Positions 36,374-45,730 of a stretch of 64,000 nucleotides of DNA are shown one piece after another. How positions within the stretch are numbered: position 1 is the first letter of the stretch; the number at the start of each line of letters is the position of its first letter. Origin of the DNA: Microlunatus sp. Gsoil 973 (lineage in GTDB: Bacteria; Actinomycetota; Actinomycetes; Propionibacteriales; Propionibacteriaceae); NCBI RefSeq assembly GCF_009707365.1, contig NZ_CP046122.1:1674001-1738000 (forward strand). Direction: 5' to 3'. The translations under genes were made by a program, and so were the position numbers. The notes beneath the pieces were generated by a model. It made no database searches, was not told the DNA's origin, and saw nothing but the letters and a program-made list of their open reading frames with translations.

Positions 36374-37543
36374 ATGACTGACGGCCAAAGCGACACGATC
36401 GTCTCGGTGCGGGACCTCGAGGTGGAGTTCCCGACCACGTTGGGCTTGGTGCGCGCTCTCAACGGCGTCAATTTCGACATCCCCCGGGGCAAGGTGATCG
36501 GGATCGTCGGGGAGAGCGGTTGTGGCAAGAGCGTCACAGCGCGGGCGATCATGCAGATCATCGAGCGGCCGGGCCACATCACCTCGGGCTCCATCGAGTT
36601 CCACCGCACGCCCACCGAGGGCGCGACCACTGAACTGTTGAGCGAGCCCGAGGACAAGGATGCGGCGACCCGCTCGGGCGGCGTCGACATCGCCAAGCTG
36701 GATCCGAACAGCCGGGCGATGCGTTCGATCCGTGGCGGAGAGATCGCGATGATCTTCCAGGAGCCGATGACCTCGCTGAATCCGGTCTACACGGTCGGTT
36801 CGCAGATCGAGGAAGCGATCCTGCTGCACCAGACCGACGACAAGGAACAGGCTCGGCAGCAGGCGGTAGACATGCTCCGCCAGGTCGGCATGCCGAACCC
36901 GGAGCGGATCGCGAAGTCCTATCCGCACGAGCTTTCCGGCGGTATGCGGCAGCGGGCCATGATCGCGATGGCGCTGTCCTGCCACCCGGCGCTGCTGATC
37001 GCCGACGAGCCGACCACAGCGCTGGACGTGACGACAGAGGCGCAGATCCTGTCACTGATGCGGAAGCTGAAGTCCGACATCGGGATGTCGATCATGTTCA
37101 TCACCCACAGCATGGGCGTCGTCGCCCAGCTGTGCGACGAGGTGATCGTGATGTATCTGGGCCGCGTGGTCGAACGGGCGTCGGTCGACGAGATCTTCTA
37201 CAACCCCAAGCATCCCTACACCCGGTCACTGTTGCGTTCGATCCCACGGATCGGCGCGCAACGCCAGGAGAAGCTGGAAGTGATCAAGGGCTCGATCCCC
37301 GACCCGTACGTCCGGCTACCAGGATGCACCTTCCATCCGCGCTGCCCCGACTACATGGACGGCATCTGCAACACGATCATCCCGGCCGAGACCCTGCTTG
37401 CAGGTCCGACCCGGCACGGCGTCCGGTGCCATCTCTATTCGGAGAACAACGAGGGCGAGCTGGATCCGCTGGCCACGTCCAAGGGCGTCGACGGGATGAA
37501 GAACGACAAGCAGCCGGCGACCGCCGCGACCTCGGAGGCATGA
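36374..37543 (+). CDS. ABC transporter ATPase, OppD type
   Basis: Nucleotide-binding subunit of about 389 aa. Walker A GESGCGKS is at about residues 47-54, the ABC signature is [12 protein letters not shown], and Walker B is [13 protein letters not shown]. The oligopeptide-type C-terminal extension is present, with the Cys-rich [18 protein letters not shown] pattern that binds an Fe-S cluster in some members. An unusual acidic insert of about 35 residues lies between Walker A and the Q-loop. The ATG at 36374 follows GGGAG by 4 nt; ATGACTGACGG is duplicated at 36356 and 36374, giving an alternative upstream start. Confidence 0.93.
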   Translation: MTDGQSDTIVSVRDLEVEFPTTLGLVRALNGVNFDIPRGKVIGIVGESGCGKSVTARAIMQIIERPGHITSGSIEFHRTPTEGATTELLSEPEDKDAATRSGGVDIAKLDPNSRAMRSIRGGEIAMIFQEPMTSLNPVYTVGSQIEEAILLHQTDDKEQARQQAVDMLRQVGMPNPERIAKSYPHELSGGMRQRAMIAMALSCHPALLIADEPTTALDVTTEAQILSLMRKLKSDIGMSIMFITHSMGVVAQLCDEVIVMYLGRVVERASVDEIFYNPKHPYTRSLLRSIPRIGAQRQEKLEVIKGSIPDPYVRLPGCTFHPRCPDYMDGICNTIIPAETLLAGPTRHGVRCHLYSENNEGELDPLATSKGVDGMKNDKQPATAATSEA

Positions 37544-37544
37544 G

Positions 37545-38678
37545 ATGACCGAGACTTCTGCGCAGACCGCGACCGGGACCGCCGCTGCCGTCTCCGAGGA
37601 CGAGCGGCCGCTTCTCCAGGTCACCGATCTGAAGAAGCACTTCCCCATCCGGGGCGGCCTGCTTCGCCGCCAGATCGGCACGGTGAAGGCTGTCGACGGA
37701 GTCAACCTGTCGGTCAAGCGCGGCGAGACGATGGCGATCGTCGGTGAGTCGGGCTGCGGCAAGAGCACCACGGGACGCACGATCCTGCGCTTGGAGGAGC
37801 CGACCGGAGGCGAGATCGTCTTCGACGACTCCGAACTCGGACCGGTGAACGTGGAGAGCGCCGATCGGCGCACCATGGAGAAGATCCGGCCCAAGATGCA
37901 GATCATCTTCCAGGACCCGTTCGCCTCGCTGGACGCCCGGATGACGGTCGGCCGGGTGATCGCCGAGCCGTTGCTGATCAACAAGGTGGTCCAAGGACGC
38001 GCACTGCGCGACCGGGTCGCCGAACTGCTCACCCTGGTCGGGCTGCGCCCGGAACACGCCAGCCGCTACCCGCACGCCTTCTCCGGCGGTCAGCGGCAGC
38101 GGATCGGCATCGCCAGGGCGATCGCTCTCAATCCGGAGTTGATCATCTGCGACGAGCCCGTCTCCGCGCTGGACGTGTCGGTCCAGGCCCAGGTGATCAA
38201 CCTGATGGAGGACCTGCAGGACCGGCTGGGACTGACCTACATGTTCATCTCCCACGACCTGTCGGTGGTCGAGCACATCTCCGACCGGGTCGCGGTGATG
38301 TACGTCGGCCGGGTCGTCGAGATCGGCACCACCGCGGAACTCTTCTACAACCCGCAGCATCCCTACACCGAGGCGTTGCTGCAGGCGGTTCCGCAACCGG
38401 ATCCGCGGCAGCGACTCGAGGTCGTGCCGCTGACCGGGGACGTCCCCAGCCCGGCGTCACCGCCGTCGGGCTGCTATTTCCACACCAGGTGTCCCTACGC
38501 CCAGCCGATCTGCTCGGAGGAAACGCCGCCGCTCCGAGAGATCAAAGTGGACGGACTGACCACCGGCCATCAGGCCGCATGTCACTTCTCCGAGGAGTTG
38601 AGCTTAAAGGGGGCCGTGGTCTCATCCGAGGAGACCATTCCCGAGGCGGCATCAGCAGCAGGAGCAACAACCGCGTGA
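37545..38678 (+). CDS. ABC transporter ATPase, OppF type
   Basis: Second nucleotide-binding subunit, 377 aa. Walker [10 protein letters not shown] is at about residues 67-75, signature FSGGQRQRIGIARA, Walker B LIICDEPVSALD. The C-terminal oligopeptide extension has the Cys pattern GCYFHTRCPYAQPICSEE. An N-terminal tail of about 22 residues and a C-terminal Ala-rich tail flank the domain. It begins 1 bp after the OppD stop with GGAGG upstream, so the two ATPases are cotranslated and likely form a heterodimer. Confidence 0.94.
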   Translation: MTETSAQTATGTAAAVSEDERPLLQVTDLKKHFPIRGGLLRRQIGTVKAVDGVNLSVKRGETMAIVGESGCGKSTTGRTILRLEEPTGGEIVFDDSELGPVNVESADRRTMEKIRPKMQIIFQDPFASLDARMTVGRVIAEPLLINKVVQGRALRDRVAELLTLVGLRPEHASRYPHAFSGGQRQRIGIARAIALNPELIICDEPVSALDVSVQAQVINLMEDLQDRLGLTYMFISHDLSVVEHISDRVAVMYVGRVVEIGTTAELFYNPQHPYTEALLQAVPQPDPRQRLEVVPLTGDVPSPASPPSGCYFHTRCPYAQPICSEETPPLREIKVDGLTTGHQAACHFSEELSLKGAVVSSEETIPEAASAAGATTA

Positions 38679-39229
38679 CGAACCAAGCCAGCAAGTCCGA
38701 CCGTCCCGAGCGCCCTCGGTTCACCGGAACCACCGTCTTCAACGACCCCAAGGGTCGCTTCGAGTTCCGCTACCCGTGGGATTGGATCGAGTCCGATCTC
38801 GAGGATGATCGCGAAGGCGTGATCATGCGCCCGGTCGAGGACGACGAGTCCACCTATTTCGCCGTCTGGGTCAACGAACTGGAGGTCGAGGTCGTCGCGG
38901 ATGATCTTCCCGACCTGCGTGAGGGTTTCGAAGCGGGCCTGCGGCAGTTGACCGACTGCCAGGTCGAGAACGTCGACGACAAGAATTACAACAACATCGT
39001 CAAGGTCGAGCGGCTGATCACGTTCACCGAGGATGGCGAGACCCGCAAAAGGCGGGTCTGGGCCCTGTACGCCGACCGCTGGCAGATCCTGGTCGCCTTC
39101 CAGGGGTCGACCGTCGAGGAGTACCACTACTGGCTGCCGATGGCCAACTACTGCTTCTCCACCTTCAAGCTGCCCGAGGCCCTCTGGTACGCCACCGACC
39201 CGTCGATCCAGAAGACACCCACGGCTTGA
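38675..39229 (+). CDS. Uncharacterised soluble protein encoded at the end of the ABC operon
   Basis: Protein of 184 aa starting at a GTG that overlaps the OppF stop codon (GTGA), so it is translationally coupled to the transporter. No signal peptide or helix is seen. The core reads FNDPKGRFEFRYPWDWIES and later RRVWALYADRWQILVAFQG and YCFSTFKLPEAL, which resembles the PsbP/DcrB-like fold in pattern (RFEFRYPWDW..GV..., then a final aromatic strand), but I do not recognise a named family. It is rich in acidic residues. Function unknown; the coupling suggests a role in transport or in handling its substrate. Confidence 0.78.
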   Translation: MTNQASKSDRPERPRFTGTTVFNDPKGRFEFRYPWDWIESDLEDDREGVIMRPVEDDESTYFAVWVNELEVEVVADDLPDLREGFEAGLRQLTDCQVENVDDKNYNNIVKVERLITFTEDGETRKRRVWALYADRWQILVAFQGSTVEEYHYWLPMANYCFSTFKLPEALWYATDPSIQKTPTA

Positions 39230-39269
39230 CCGCTCCGCTGAGGGCCGTTCTTCCCTCAGCGGTGCGGTC
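39228..39269. terminator. Strong bidirectional hairpin terminator
   Basis: CCGCTGAGGG (39235-39244) and CCCTCAGCGG (39253-39262) form a perfect 10-bp stem with an 8-nt loop. It extends by GACCGC/GCGGTC beyond one T-T mismatch to 17 positions. It lies between the ABC operon and the convergent gcvP gene. No T run follows. Confidence 0.8.
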
Positions 39270-39307
39270 TGCCGCGCTCCCGGCGTTCGGACCTTCGACC
39301 GGACAGA

Positions 39308-42187
39308 TCAGTCCTCGAAGGCCTCCGGGGGCGGGCAGGAGCAGACCAGGTTGCGGTCGCCGTACACGCCGTCGATCCGTCCGACCGGCGGCCAGTACTT
39401 GTCCTGCGCCCCGGCAGCGATCGGGCCCTGCCGCAGGCCGAACGGATAGGCGGCGATCGTCCGGCTGTACGGATGGTGCCACTCGTCGGCCATCACCACG
39501 GCCGCGGTGTGCGGGGCGTTGTGCAGCGGATTGTCGTCGACCGGCCACTCCCCCGATGCGACTTTGTCAGCCTCCTGACGGATCGCGATCATCGCGTCGA
39601 TGAAGCGGTCGAGCTCGGTCAGGTCCTCCGATTCCGTCGGCTCGACCATCAGGGTGCCGGCCACCGGGAAGCTCATCGTCGGGGCGTGGAAGCCGTAGTC
39701 GATCAGCCGCTTGGCGACGTCGTCGACGGTGACCCCGGTCTGCTTGGTCAGCGGCCGCAGATCGAGGATGCACTCGTGGGCGACCAGGCCACCGTGTCCG
39801 GTGTAGAGCACCGGATAGTGATCGCCCAGTCTGGCCGCGACATAGTTTGCCGCCAGGACGGCCAGCTGGGTGGCCTTGGTCAGCCCTTGTGGGCCCATCA
39901 TCGCCATGTAGGCCGCGCTGATCGCCAGGATGCCCGCCGAGCCGTACGGCGCTGCCGACACGTTCTTCGGGATGAACGGCACGAGGTGTTCTGCGACGCC
40001 GATCGGACCGACGCCGGGACCGCCGCCACCGTGCGGGATGCAGAAGGTCTTGTGCAGATTCAGGTGGCTGACGTCACCGCCGAACCGGCCGTACTGTGCC
40101 AGCCCGAGCAGCGCGTTGAAGTTGGCGCCGTCGATGTAGACCTGCCCGCCCGCATCGTGGACGTCGGCGCAGATCTGACCGATACCGTCCTCGTAGGCCC
40201 CGTGGGTGGACGGGTAGGTGATCATGATCCCGGCCAGTTGATCACGGTGGGTGTTGATCTTGGCCCGCAGGTCTTCGCGGGAGATCGTGCCGTCCGGATT
40301 CGCCTTCACCACAACGACTTTCAGGCCCGCCATCGCCGCCGACGCCGCGTTGGTGCCGTGTGCCGAAGACGGGATCAGCATCACCCGACGCTGATCATCA
40401 CCGCGGCTCTGGTGGTAGGCGTGGATGGCCAGCAGTCCGGCGAACTCGCCCTGGCTGCCCGCGTTGGGTTGCACCGACACCTTCGCGTAACCGGTTGCCT
40501 CGGCCAGCCAGCCCTCGAGCGTCGAGATCAACTCCCGGTAGCCGTCGGAGTCCTCCTCCGGCGCGAAGGGATGCAGATCGGCGAAACCGGGATAGCTGAT
40601 CGGCTCCATCTCGGCCGTCGCGTTCAGCTTCATGGTGCAGGAGCCGAGCGGTATCATTCCCCGGTCGAGTGCGTAGTCACGGTCGGACAGCGATCGCAGG
40701 TAGCGCAGCATCGAGGTCTCGTTGTGGTGGCTGGTGAAGACCGGATGGGTCAGGAAGTCGCTGGTCCGTTCCGATCCGGCAAGGTCACCCCAGCGATCAC
40801 CCGTGGTGCCGGCATCGCCGCCGAACGCCTGCCGCACCGCGGCGAGATCCACCGGCGTCGTGTCCTCGCCCACCGAGACGCCGACATGATCATCGTCGAT
40901 GAGCCGCAGGTGCACGCCCCGCTCGCGCGCGTCGGCGACGACAGCCCGCGCCCGGCCGGGGACGGTGAGCTGCAGCGTGTCGAAGAAGGACCGGTGATCG
41001 ACGTCAACGCCGTCGATCCGTCGCAGATCCGCGGCCAGGGCGGTCGCGTGGTCGTGGATCCGTCGGGCGATTGCCCGCAGCCCGTCCGGGCCGTGGTAGG
41101 TCGCATACATTGCCGCCACGACGGCCAGCAACACCTGGGCGGTGCAGATGTTGGACGTCGCCTTCTCCCGGCGGATGTGCTGTTCCCGGGTCTGCAGCGC
41201 CAGACGGAAGGCGGAGACACCCTGGGCGTCGACGGACGCGCCGACCAGCCGGCCGGGCAGGGAGCGTTCCAGTCCCGACCGGACCGACATGAAGCCGGCG
41301 TGCGGGCCGCCGTAGAAGAGTGGCACTCCGAAACGCTGGCTGGAGCCGACCGCGACGTCGGCGCCCCACTCCCCCGGCGGCGTGGTCAGGGTGAGCGCCA
41401 GCAGGTCGCATGCTGCGATCACCATCGCCCCCTTGGCGTGGGCGGCATCGGCGATCTCGCGCAGCGCGTCGGTGCCGAGCAGTGCACCACTGGTGCCCGG
41501 CGTCTGGACCACAACCCCGAAAAGATCATGATCGGCGATGGCATCAAGCAGCGGGCCGTCGGCGACGACGACCTCGATGCCCAGCCCCTCGGCGCGGGTC
41601 CGGGTGACGGCGACCGTCTGCGGCAGCGTGTCGGCATCCATGATCAACACCGCGCCCTGCTTGGTGTTCCGCCGAGCCAGCGCGGCGGCTTCGGCAACGG
41701 CCGTCGCCTCGTCCAGCAGGCTGGCGCCGGCGACCGGCAGCCCGGTCAGGTCCTCGATCACCGTCTGGAAGTTGATCAATGCCTCCAACCGGCCCTGGCT
41801 GATCTCCGGCTGGTAGGGCGTGTAGGCGGTGTACCAGGCCGGATCCTCCAGCACGTTGCGGCGGATCACCGGAGGGGTGACGGTCCCGTGGTAGCCCAGG
41901 CCGATCATGGCGCGTCGGGGACTGTTCCGGGCGGCGAGCCCGCGCAGCCACTCCAGTGCCTGGGTCTCGGTCAGCGCCGGCGGCAGGTCGAGGCTGCCGG
42001 ACATCCGGATTCCGCCGGGGATGGCCCGATCGACCAGTTCGTCCAGGGTCGACATGCCGAGCGCCTTCAGCATCATCGCGGTCTGGTCGTCGTCGGGACC
42101 GATGTGCCGGTCGGCGAAGACGTACGACGCACCGGTCGAGGCACCGTTCGGGGCAACTGTCGATGCAGCTTTCGAGGCAACTGTCAT
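39308..42187 (-). CDS. gcvP: Glycine dehydrogenase (decarboxylating), P-protein
   Basis: PLP enzyme of the glycine cleavage system that decarboxylates glycine and loads the aminomethyl group onto lipoylated GcvH. The chain is about 959 aa, a fused alpha-beta P-protein. The N-terminal half starts [20 protein letters not shown]; the PLP-binding Lys is in [20 protein letters not shown] in the C-terminal half. ATG 42187 is the first start consistent with the family; GTG 42235 upstream is possible but reads into the leader. A glycine riboswitch precedes it. GcvH is encoded about 6 kb away on the same strand; no gcvT is in the window. Confidence 0.96.
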   Translation of the reverse strand: MTVASKAASTVAPNGASTGASYVFADRHIGPDDDQTAMMLKALGMSTLDELVDRAIPGGIRMSGSLDLPPALTETQALEWLRGLAARNSPRRAMIGLGYHGTVTPPVIRRNVLEDPAWYTAYTPYQPEISQGRLEALINFQTVIEDLTGLPVAGASLLDEATAVAEAAALARRNTKQGAVLIMDADTLPQTVAVTRTRAEGLGIEVVVADGPLLDAIADHDLFGVVVQTPGTSGALLGTDALREIADAAHAKGAMVIAACDLLALTLTTPPGEWGADVAVGSSQRFGVPLFYGGPHAGFMSVRSGLERSLPGRLVGASVDAQGVSAFRLALQTREQHIRREKATSNICTAQVLLAVVAAMYATYHGPDGLRAIARRIHDHATALAADLRRIDGVDVDHRSFFDTLQLTVPGRARAVVADARERGVHLRLIDDDHVGVSVGEDTTPVDLAAVRQAFGGDAGTTGDRWGDLAGSERTSDFLTHPVFTSHHNETSMLRYLRSLSDRDYALDRGMIPLGSCTMKLNATAEMEPISYPGFADLHPFAPEEDSDGYRELISTLEGWLAEATGYAKVSVQPNAGSQGEFAGLLAIHAYHQSRGDDQRRVMLIPSSAHGTNAASAAMAGLKVVVVKANPDGTISREDLRAKINTHRDQLAGIMITYPSTHGAYEDGIGQICADVHDAGGQVYIDGANFNALLGLAQYGRFGGDVSHLNLHKTFCIPHGGGGPGVGPIGVAEHLVPFIPKNVSAAPYGSAGILAISAAYMAMMGPQGLTKATQLAVLAANYVAARLGDHYPVLYTGHGGLVAHECILDLRPLTKQTGVTVDDVAKRLIDYGFHAPTMSFPVAGTLMVEPTESEDLTELDRFIDAMIAIRQEADKVASGEWPVDDNPLHNAPHTAAVVMADEWHHPYSRTIAAYPFGLRQGPIAAGAQDKYWPPVGRIDGVYGDRNLVCSCPPPEAFED

Positions 42188-42269
42188 GGGAGGGCCGCTG
42201 ATCCTTTGTGACGAGTCGGTCGGTTGGCGGCACACCGCTGGTGGGCCGTCTCCCCACTGTCACCCCAGG

Positions 42270-42385
42270 AGGCTCCAGATTGCCTGTCGTCCGCGGTCCT
42301 TGGTGCCTGAGAGGTTCCGGGGAGGTTGCCCCTTCGGCGCCGTTCCGTGGCCGGAATGGTCTCTCTCGCGTCGACATTCGGCATC
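42270..42385 (-). ncRNA. Glycine riboswitch (leader of gcvP)
   Basis: Read on the minus strand, the leader shows the glycine aptamer signatures GCGAGAGAGACC, GCCGAAGGGGCAACC and CCCGGAACCTCTCAGGCACC followed by AAGGACCGCGGA. They are in the right order and spacing for one aptamer. I see only one complete aptamer; the tail CAGGCAATCTGGAGCC may close the P1 helix or represent a remnant. It should raise or lower gcvP expression with glycine level. Confidence 0.85.
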
Positions 42386-42426
42386 GCCGAGTTTACAGGA
42401 ACCCTGACGGGAACCGCTTCTCCCGG

Positions 42427-43362
42427 TCAGCTGCGCAATGTCTGGCTCGGCGTCTCGCCGAACGCCTCGCGGTAGAGGGCGGCGAAGCGGCTGGGGCTCA
42501 AGAAGCTCCAGCGCAGGGCGACCGACGTGACCGAGTCGGGACCGTACGGGTCGGCAGCCGTCAACTCGGCGCGGGCGCGATCCAACCGGGTCTGCCGTAG
42601 GTAATTCATCGGCGTCATCCCGACGTGCCTCCGGAAGGCGTACTGCAAGGCGCGGACGGTCAGGCTGCTCGCCGCGGCGATCTCTCCCACTGACACCGGC
42701 GAGCCGGCGTTCTCATCGATGTACGCCTTCGCGCGCCGGACCGCGGGCGGCGCCGCCACCGGGGTCGGAGCGTCCCCGTCGGCCGCATTGTTGGGGAAGG
42801 TCTCCAACACCCGCGCGACGAGATAGTCGATCGCCGAGGCCCTGACGAGCGGGCTCCCACCCATCTCGGGTTCGGCCAACACCGACCGGAGATGGGTGAT
42901 GGTGCGCTGCAGCTGCGCGGCTGCGTTGGCGCTGATCGGATGGTGGTCGAGGAGTTCGATCCGTCGGTCCGCATCGGCGAACCGCGCCAGCAGCGAAGGA
43001 TCCACCATGGTGAAGCTGTACCGGGCGTTGTGGATGCGGCCCCGGAAGGAGCGGTCCGGCGGAGTGAACGACAACAGCTGGCCGGGACCGAACGACTCCG
43101 CGTCGCGCCAGCCATCGACCTGATGATCAGCGATGGCGCCAGACTCGATGCTGCACAGACAGATCTTGCCGAGCGCGTCGACGTCGTAGCTCATCTCGAA
43201 GGCGAACTCGTTCTGGTCGATGGTCACGCCGGGCTCACCGATCCGGTCGACGGAAGCACGGATGTCGTCGGTGCTGCTGCCGATCCGCATGGGAGCATAG
43301 GAGTTGATCAGGAAATGTTCCGTCTGCTCCAGGTTCGTACTTTCGAATGTCAAAGCGCCCAA
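42427..43362 (-). CDS. AraC-family transcriptional regulator
   Basis: Regulator of 311 aa. The N-terminal part looks like the AraC-binding cupin-like domain (FGPGQLLSFTPPDRSFRGR) and the C-terminal 100 residues hold two helix-turn-helix motifs: VSVGEIAAASSLTVRALQYAFRR and VALRWSFLSPSRFAALYREAFG. The best start is the TTG at 43362, because GGGGAGG is 5 nt upstream. It is divergent from the GAF-ANTAR gene across a 194-bp gap; no target gene is evident. Confidence 0.88.
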   Translation of the reverse strand: MGALTFESTNLEQTEHFLINSYAPMRIGSSTDDIRASVDRIGEPGVTIDQNEFAFEMSYDVDALGKICLCSIESGAIADHQVDGWRDAESFGPGQLLSFTPPDRSFRGRIHNARYSFTMVDPSLLARFADADRRIELLDHHPISANAAAQLQRTITHLRSVLAEPEMGGSPLVRASAIDYLVARVLETFPNNAADGDAPTPVAAPPAVRRAKAYIDENAGSPVSVGEIAAASSLTVRALQYAFRRHVGMTPMNYLRQTRLDRARAELTAADPYGPDSVTSVALRWSFLSPSRFAALYREAFGETPSQTLRS

Positions 43363-43556
43363 TCTGACCTCCCCCCGCCGGCGCCCCGGACGCCATCTGC
43401 GCCTCGGGACTCGACGCCATCAGGTCTGCCTATTCTGCCACGCGAACCTTCGTTTTCTGATCCGAATGGTTCGCTTTTGGCGCTAGTGCTCAGCCGTCCG
43501 CCGCGGCAGAGTTGACTCCTACGGTTCAGGCGAGGAACGCCGTTCGCCGCCGAGAG

Positions 43557-44369
43557 ATGGGCTTACAACTGATGGCCGACGCGTACACCTTCGAGTGCCA
43601 CCCGCGCACTCCGGCCCCGATGACCCGTCTCGAACACGCGGCCGAATTCGCTCGGCTTGCCGAGCAACTGCATTCCGAGCCTCAAGAAGAGCGGACCCTC
43701 GGGCGCATCGTGTCCCTCGCCCTCCAGACGGTGGAATCGGCGGACAGTTGCAGTGTCACGGTCAGTCGGGGCAAGGGCAAGCTCACGGTTGCCGCCGCAA
43801 CGGACGAGGTGGCGGGCAGGATTGCCGCGCTGCACCAGCAGGTCGGTGAGGGACCCTATCTCGACGTGTTCTCCACCTTCGGAATGGTCAGCGTTGACGA
43901 TCTGACCCTCGACGCCAGGTGGCCGCTGCTGACCCGGGCCGCGGCCGACCTCGACGCGCGGAGCCTGTTGAGCATTCGGCTGGATCTCAGTGACCCGGCG
44001 CTCACCGCGTCGCTGAATCTGCTGGCGGATCTGCCGTACGCGTTCGACACCAACGATCTGGCGATCGCCGGAATCTTCGCCCGACATGCCGCCTCCGCGC
44101 TGGATGTTGCCCGCCAGGGGGACAGCTTGCGGGCGGCGGCCCGATCCCGGCAGATCATCGGCGTGGCCGAGGGCATGCTGATGCAGCGCTTCGGGCTGAC
44201 CCTCGACCAGGCCTTCGAACTGCTGCGCCGCTATTCGCAGACGCACAACATCAAGCTCCGGGTGCTGGCCGAGCGACTCGTCGAATCGGGGCAGGTGCCC
44301 GCAGTCGGTGATGTCGCGGACAATCTGCAGCGGGCCTTCGGCCTGGAGAATCCGCCACCGGAATCCTGA
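43557..44369 (+). CDS. GAF and ANTAR domain protein (RNA-binding antiterminator type)
   Basis: Signalling protein of about 270 aa. A GAF-like sensor domain spans roughly residues 25-185 (RTLGRIVSLALQTV, LHQQVGEGPYLDV, DARSLLSIRL). The C-terminal ANTAR domain (SRQIIGVAEGMLMQRFGLTLDQAFELLRRYSQ) binds paired RNA hairpins to prevent termination. Start is uncertain: ATG 43557 is listed, with TTG 43512 and ATG 43572 or 43620 as options, none having a good ribosome-binding site. Such proteins are abundant in actinobacteria. A hairpin overlaps its stop codon. Confidence 0.88.
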   Translation: MGLQLMADAYTFECHPRTPAPMTRLEHAAEFARLAEQLHSEPQEERTLGRIVSLALQTVESADSCSVTVSRGKGKLTVAAATDEVAGRIAALHQQVGEGPYLDVFSTFGMVSVDDLTLDARWPLLTRAAADLDARSLLSIRLDLSDPALTASLNLLADLPYAFDTNDLAIAGIFARHAASALDVARQGDSLRAAARSRQIIGVAEGMLMQRFGLTLDQAFELLRRYSQTHNIKLRVLAERLVESGQVPAVGDVADNLQRAFGLENPPPES

Positions 44370-44375
44370 TTCCGG
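44358..44375 (+). terminator. Hairpin over the GAF-ANTAR stop codon
   Basis: CCGGAATC-CT-GATTCCGG is a perfect 8-bp inverted repeat containing the TGA stop at 44367-44369. It is a candidate terminator between convergent genes, without a T run. Confidence 0.5.
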
Positions 44376-44431
44376 CGTGAGCTCGACGCCGCGAATCCCG
44401 GCGCAGTGTTGGCCGGGCAGCAGACGTCGCG

Positions 44432-45049
44432 TCAGCCGGCAGCGCGGGCCTTGCGACGCCGTGACAGCTCGTCGTCGGTCGCCTCGAGGATCGCCGCGGT
44501 CTCTGCGTCGTGCGCGTTCTCTTCGACCCGCTCCACCGGCAGGGTCGCCAGCGATCCCTCGATGTCCTTCCACACGCCGCCCAGGGCGATGCCGAAGACG
44601 CCCTGGCCGCCGCGGAGCAGGTCGATCACCTCGTCATCGGAGGTGCACTCGAAGACCGTGACGCCGTCGCTCATCAGGGTGACCTCGGACAGGTCGTTCA
44701 CTCCGCGGGACCGCAGGTGATCGATCGCCGTGCGGATCTGCTGGAGCGAGATGCCGGCGTCGATGAGCCGCTTGATCACCTTGAGGATCAGGATGTCGCG
44801 GAAGCTGTAGAGCCGCTGGCTGCCCGAGCCGCTCGCCCCGCGGATCTCCGGGGTCACCAGGCCGGTGCGGGCCCAGTAGTCGAGCTGGCGATAGGTGATC
44901 CCGACGACCGTGCAGGCCACCGGGCCGCGGAAGCCGCGATCGCTGGGCAGCGGTGAGAAGTCTCCCTCGAAGAGCAGGTCCTGGGTCTCGCCCATCGGCA
45001 GAGCGGGCTGATCGGCCGCGTTGTCGGCCGTACGTCCCTTGCTTGTCAC
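44432..45049 (-). CDS. MerR-family regulator (Rv1830-like)
   Basis: MerR-type regulator of 205 aa. The winged HTH begins unusually far into the protein (ACTVVGITYRQLDYWARTGLVTPEIR at about residues 49-74) followed by LYSFRDILILKVIKRLIDAGISLQQIRTAIDHL. The GTG at 45049 has GGGAGG 5 nt upstream. Gene order with the DUF151 gene, a second MerR gene, an FHA gene and gcvH matches the mycobacterial Rv1826-Rv1830 region, where the orthologue has been linked to cell division control. The palindrome array described below lies in its upstream region. Confidence 0.88.
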   Translation of the reverse strand: MTSKGRTADNAADQPALPMGETQDLLFEGDFSPLPSDRGFRGPVACTVVGITYRQLDYWARTGLVTPEIRGASGSGSQRLYSFRDILILKVIKRLIDAGISLQQIRTAIDHLRSRGVNDLSEVTLMSDGVTVFECTSDDEVIDLLRGGQGVFGIALGGVWKDIEGSLATLPVERVEENAHDAETAAILEATDDELSRRRKARAAG

Positions 45050-45139
45050 GGATGCCTCCCAGGAAGGACTCTCATCAAGGTAATTCCACACTGCGGATTA
45101 CCTCTACGAACCTACGACCGTCGGTCTTCGGGGGGTCAA

Positions 45140-45157
45140 CGACACGCCGCGATGGAA
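45140..45157 (+). repeat. 42-bp interspersed repeat, partial copy H
   Basis: CGACACGCCGCGATGGAA matches the 5' part of the 42-bp element; the TGACCCCTCG half is absent. Confidence 0.5.
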
Positions 45158-45300
45158 CCGCATCTCCCGCCGTCTCTCAACCTCAACTTGAGGCTGGCCC
45201 ACGGGGAGAGTGATGCCTGCCAGGGTCCTACGCCGCCCCGGATCCGGCCGCCCGACCTGCGTGGTCCACGGCACCGGCCCCCGAACGTCCCAGACGCAAA

Positions 45301-45673
45301 CTCAACGTTTGAGCCAGCGGCTCCCAAACCACGATGATTCGAGCCGCACACTCAACGTTTGAGTTTGCGATCACCGCCCGACCGGGGACAGGCCACACCC
45401 AAACTCAACGTTTGAGCCAGCGGCTCCCACACCACGATGATTCGAGCCGCCCACTCAACGTTTGAGCTTGCGACCACCGCCCGACCCGGGAGAGGCCACA
45501 CCCAAACTCAACGTTTGAGCCAGCGGCTGCCAAACCACGACGATTCGAGCCACACCCTCAACATTTGAGTTTGCGACCACCACGCCGCGCCCCGGAGAGG
45601 CACACCCAAACTCAACGTTTGAGGTAGCGGCTCCCACACCACGACGATTCGAGCCGCCCACCCAACGTTTGAG
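45301..45673. repeat. Tandem array of four large imperfect palindromes
   Basis: Eight boxes of CTCAACGTTTGAG or close variants start at 45301, 45351, 45404, 45454, 45507, 45557, 45611 and 45661, with alternating spacing of 50 and 53-54 bp. Each pair encloses GCGGCTC and GAGCCGC, which can pair around a 17-nt loop, so the four units (45301-45363, 45404-45466, 45507-45569, 45611-45673) are extended palindromes. Box variants are ATTTGAG in the sixth and CCCAACG in the eighth. Linkers of about 40 bp are also similar to each other. Confidence 0.92.
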
Positions 45674-45730
45674 CTTGCGACTCGCCGGACTCACCGGGCA
45701 GTGACGGCGCCGACAACGAGGTGGGTCCGA

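Larger units (their letters stand above)
45050..45730. other. Repeat-rich intergenic region
   Basis: A 681-bp non-coding stretch between the DUF151 gene and the MerR gene. From left to right it holds the MerR upstream region, half of a 42-bp repeat (45140-45157), a lone perfect palindrome CCTCAACTTGAGG (45181-45193), unremarkable GC-rich sequence, and the palindrome array at 45301-45673. Minus-strand open frames here consist only of translated repeat units and are not credible genes. Confidence 0.8.

Noticed and set aside
45301-45673. CRISPR array
   Set aside because: The regular spacing is tempting, but linkers between units are similar to each other, units are long palindromes, and there are no cas genes.
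45455-45694. Minus-strand open frame of 79 codons in the palindrome array
   Set aside because: The peptide is only a translation of the repeat units (recurring SNVEF-like pieces) with no start context.
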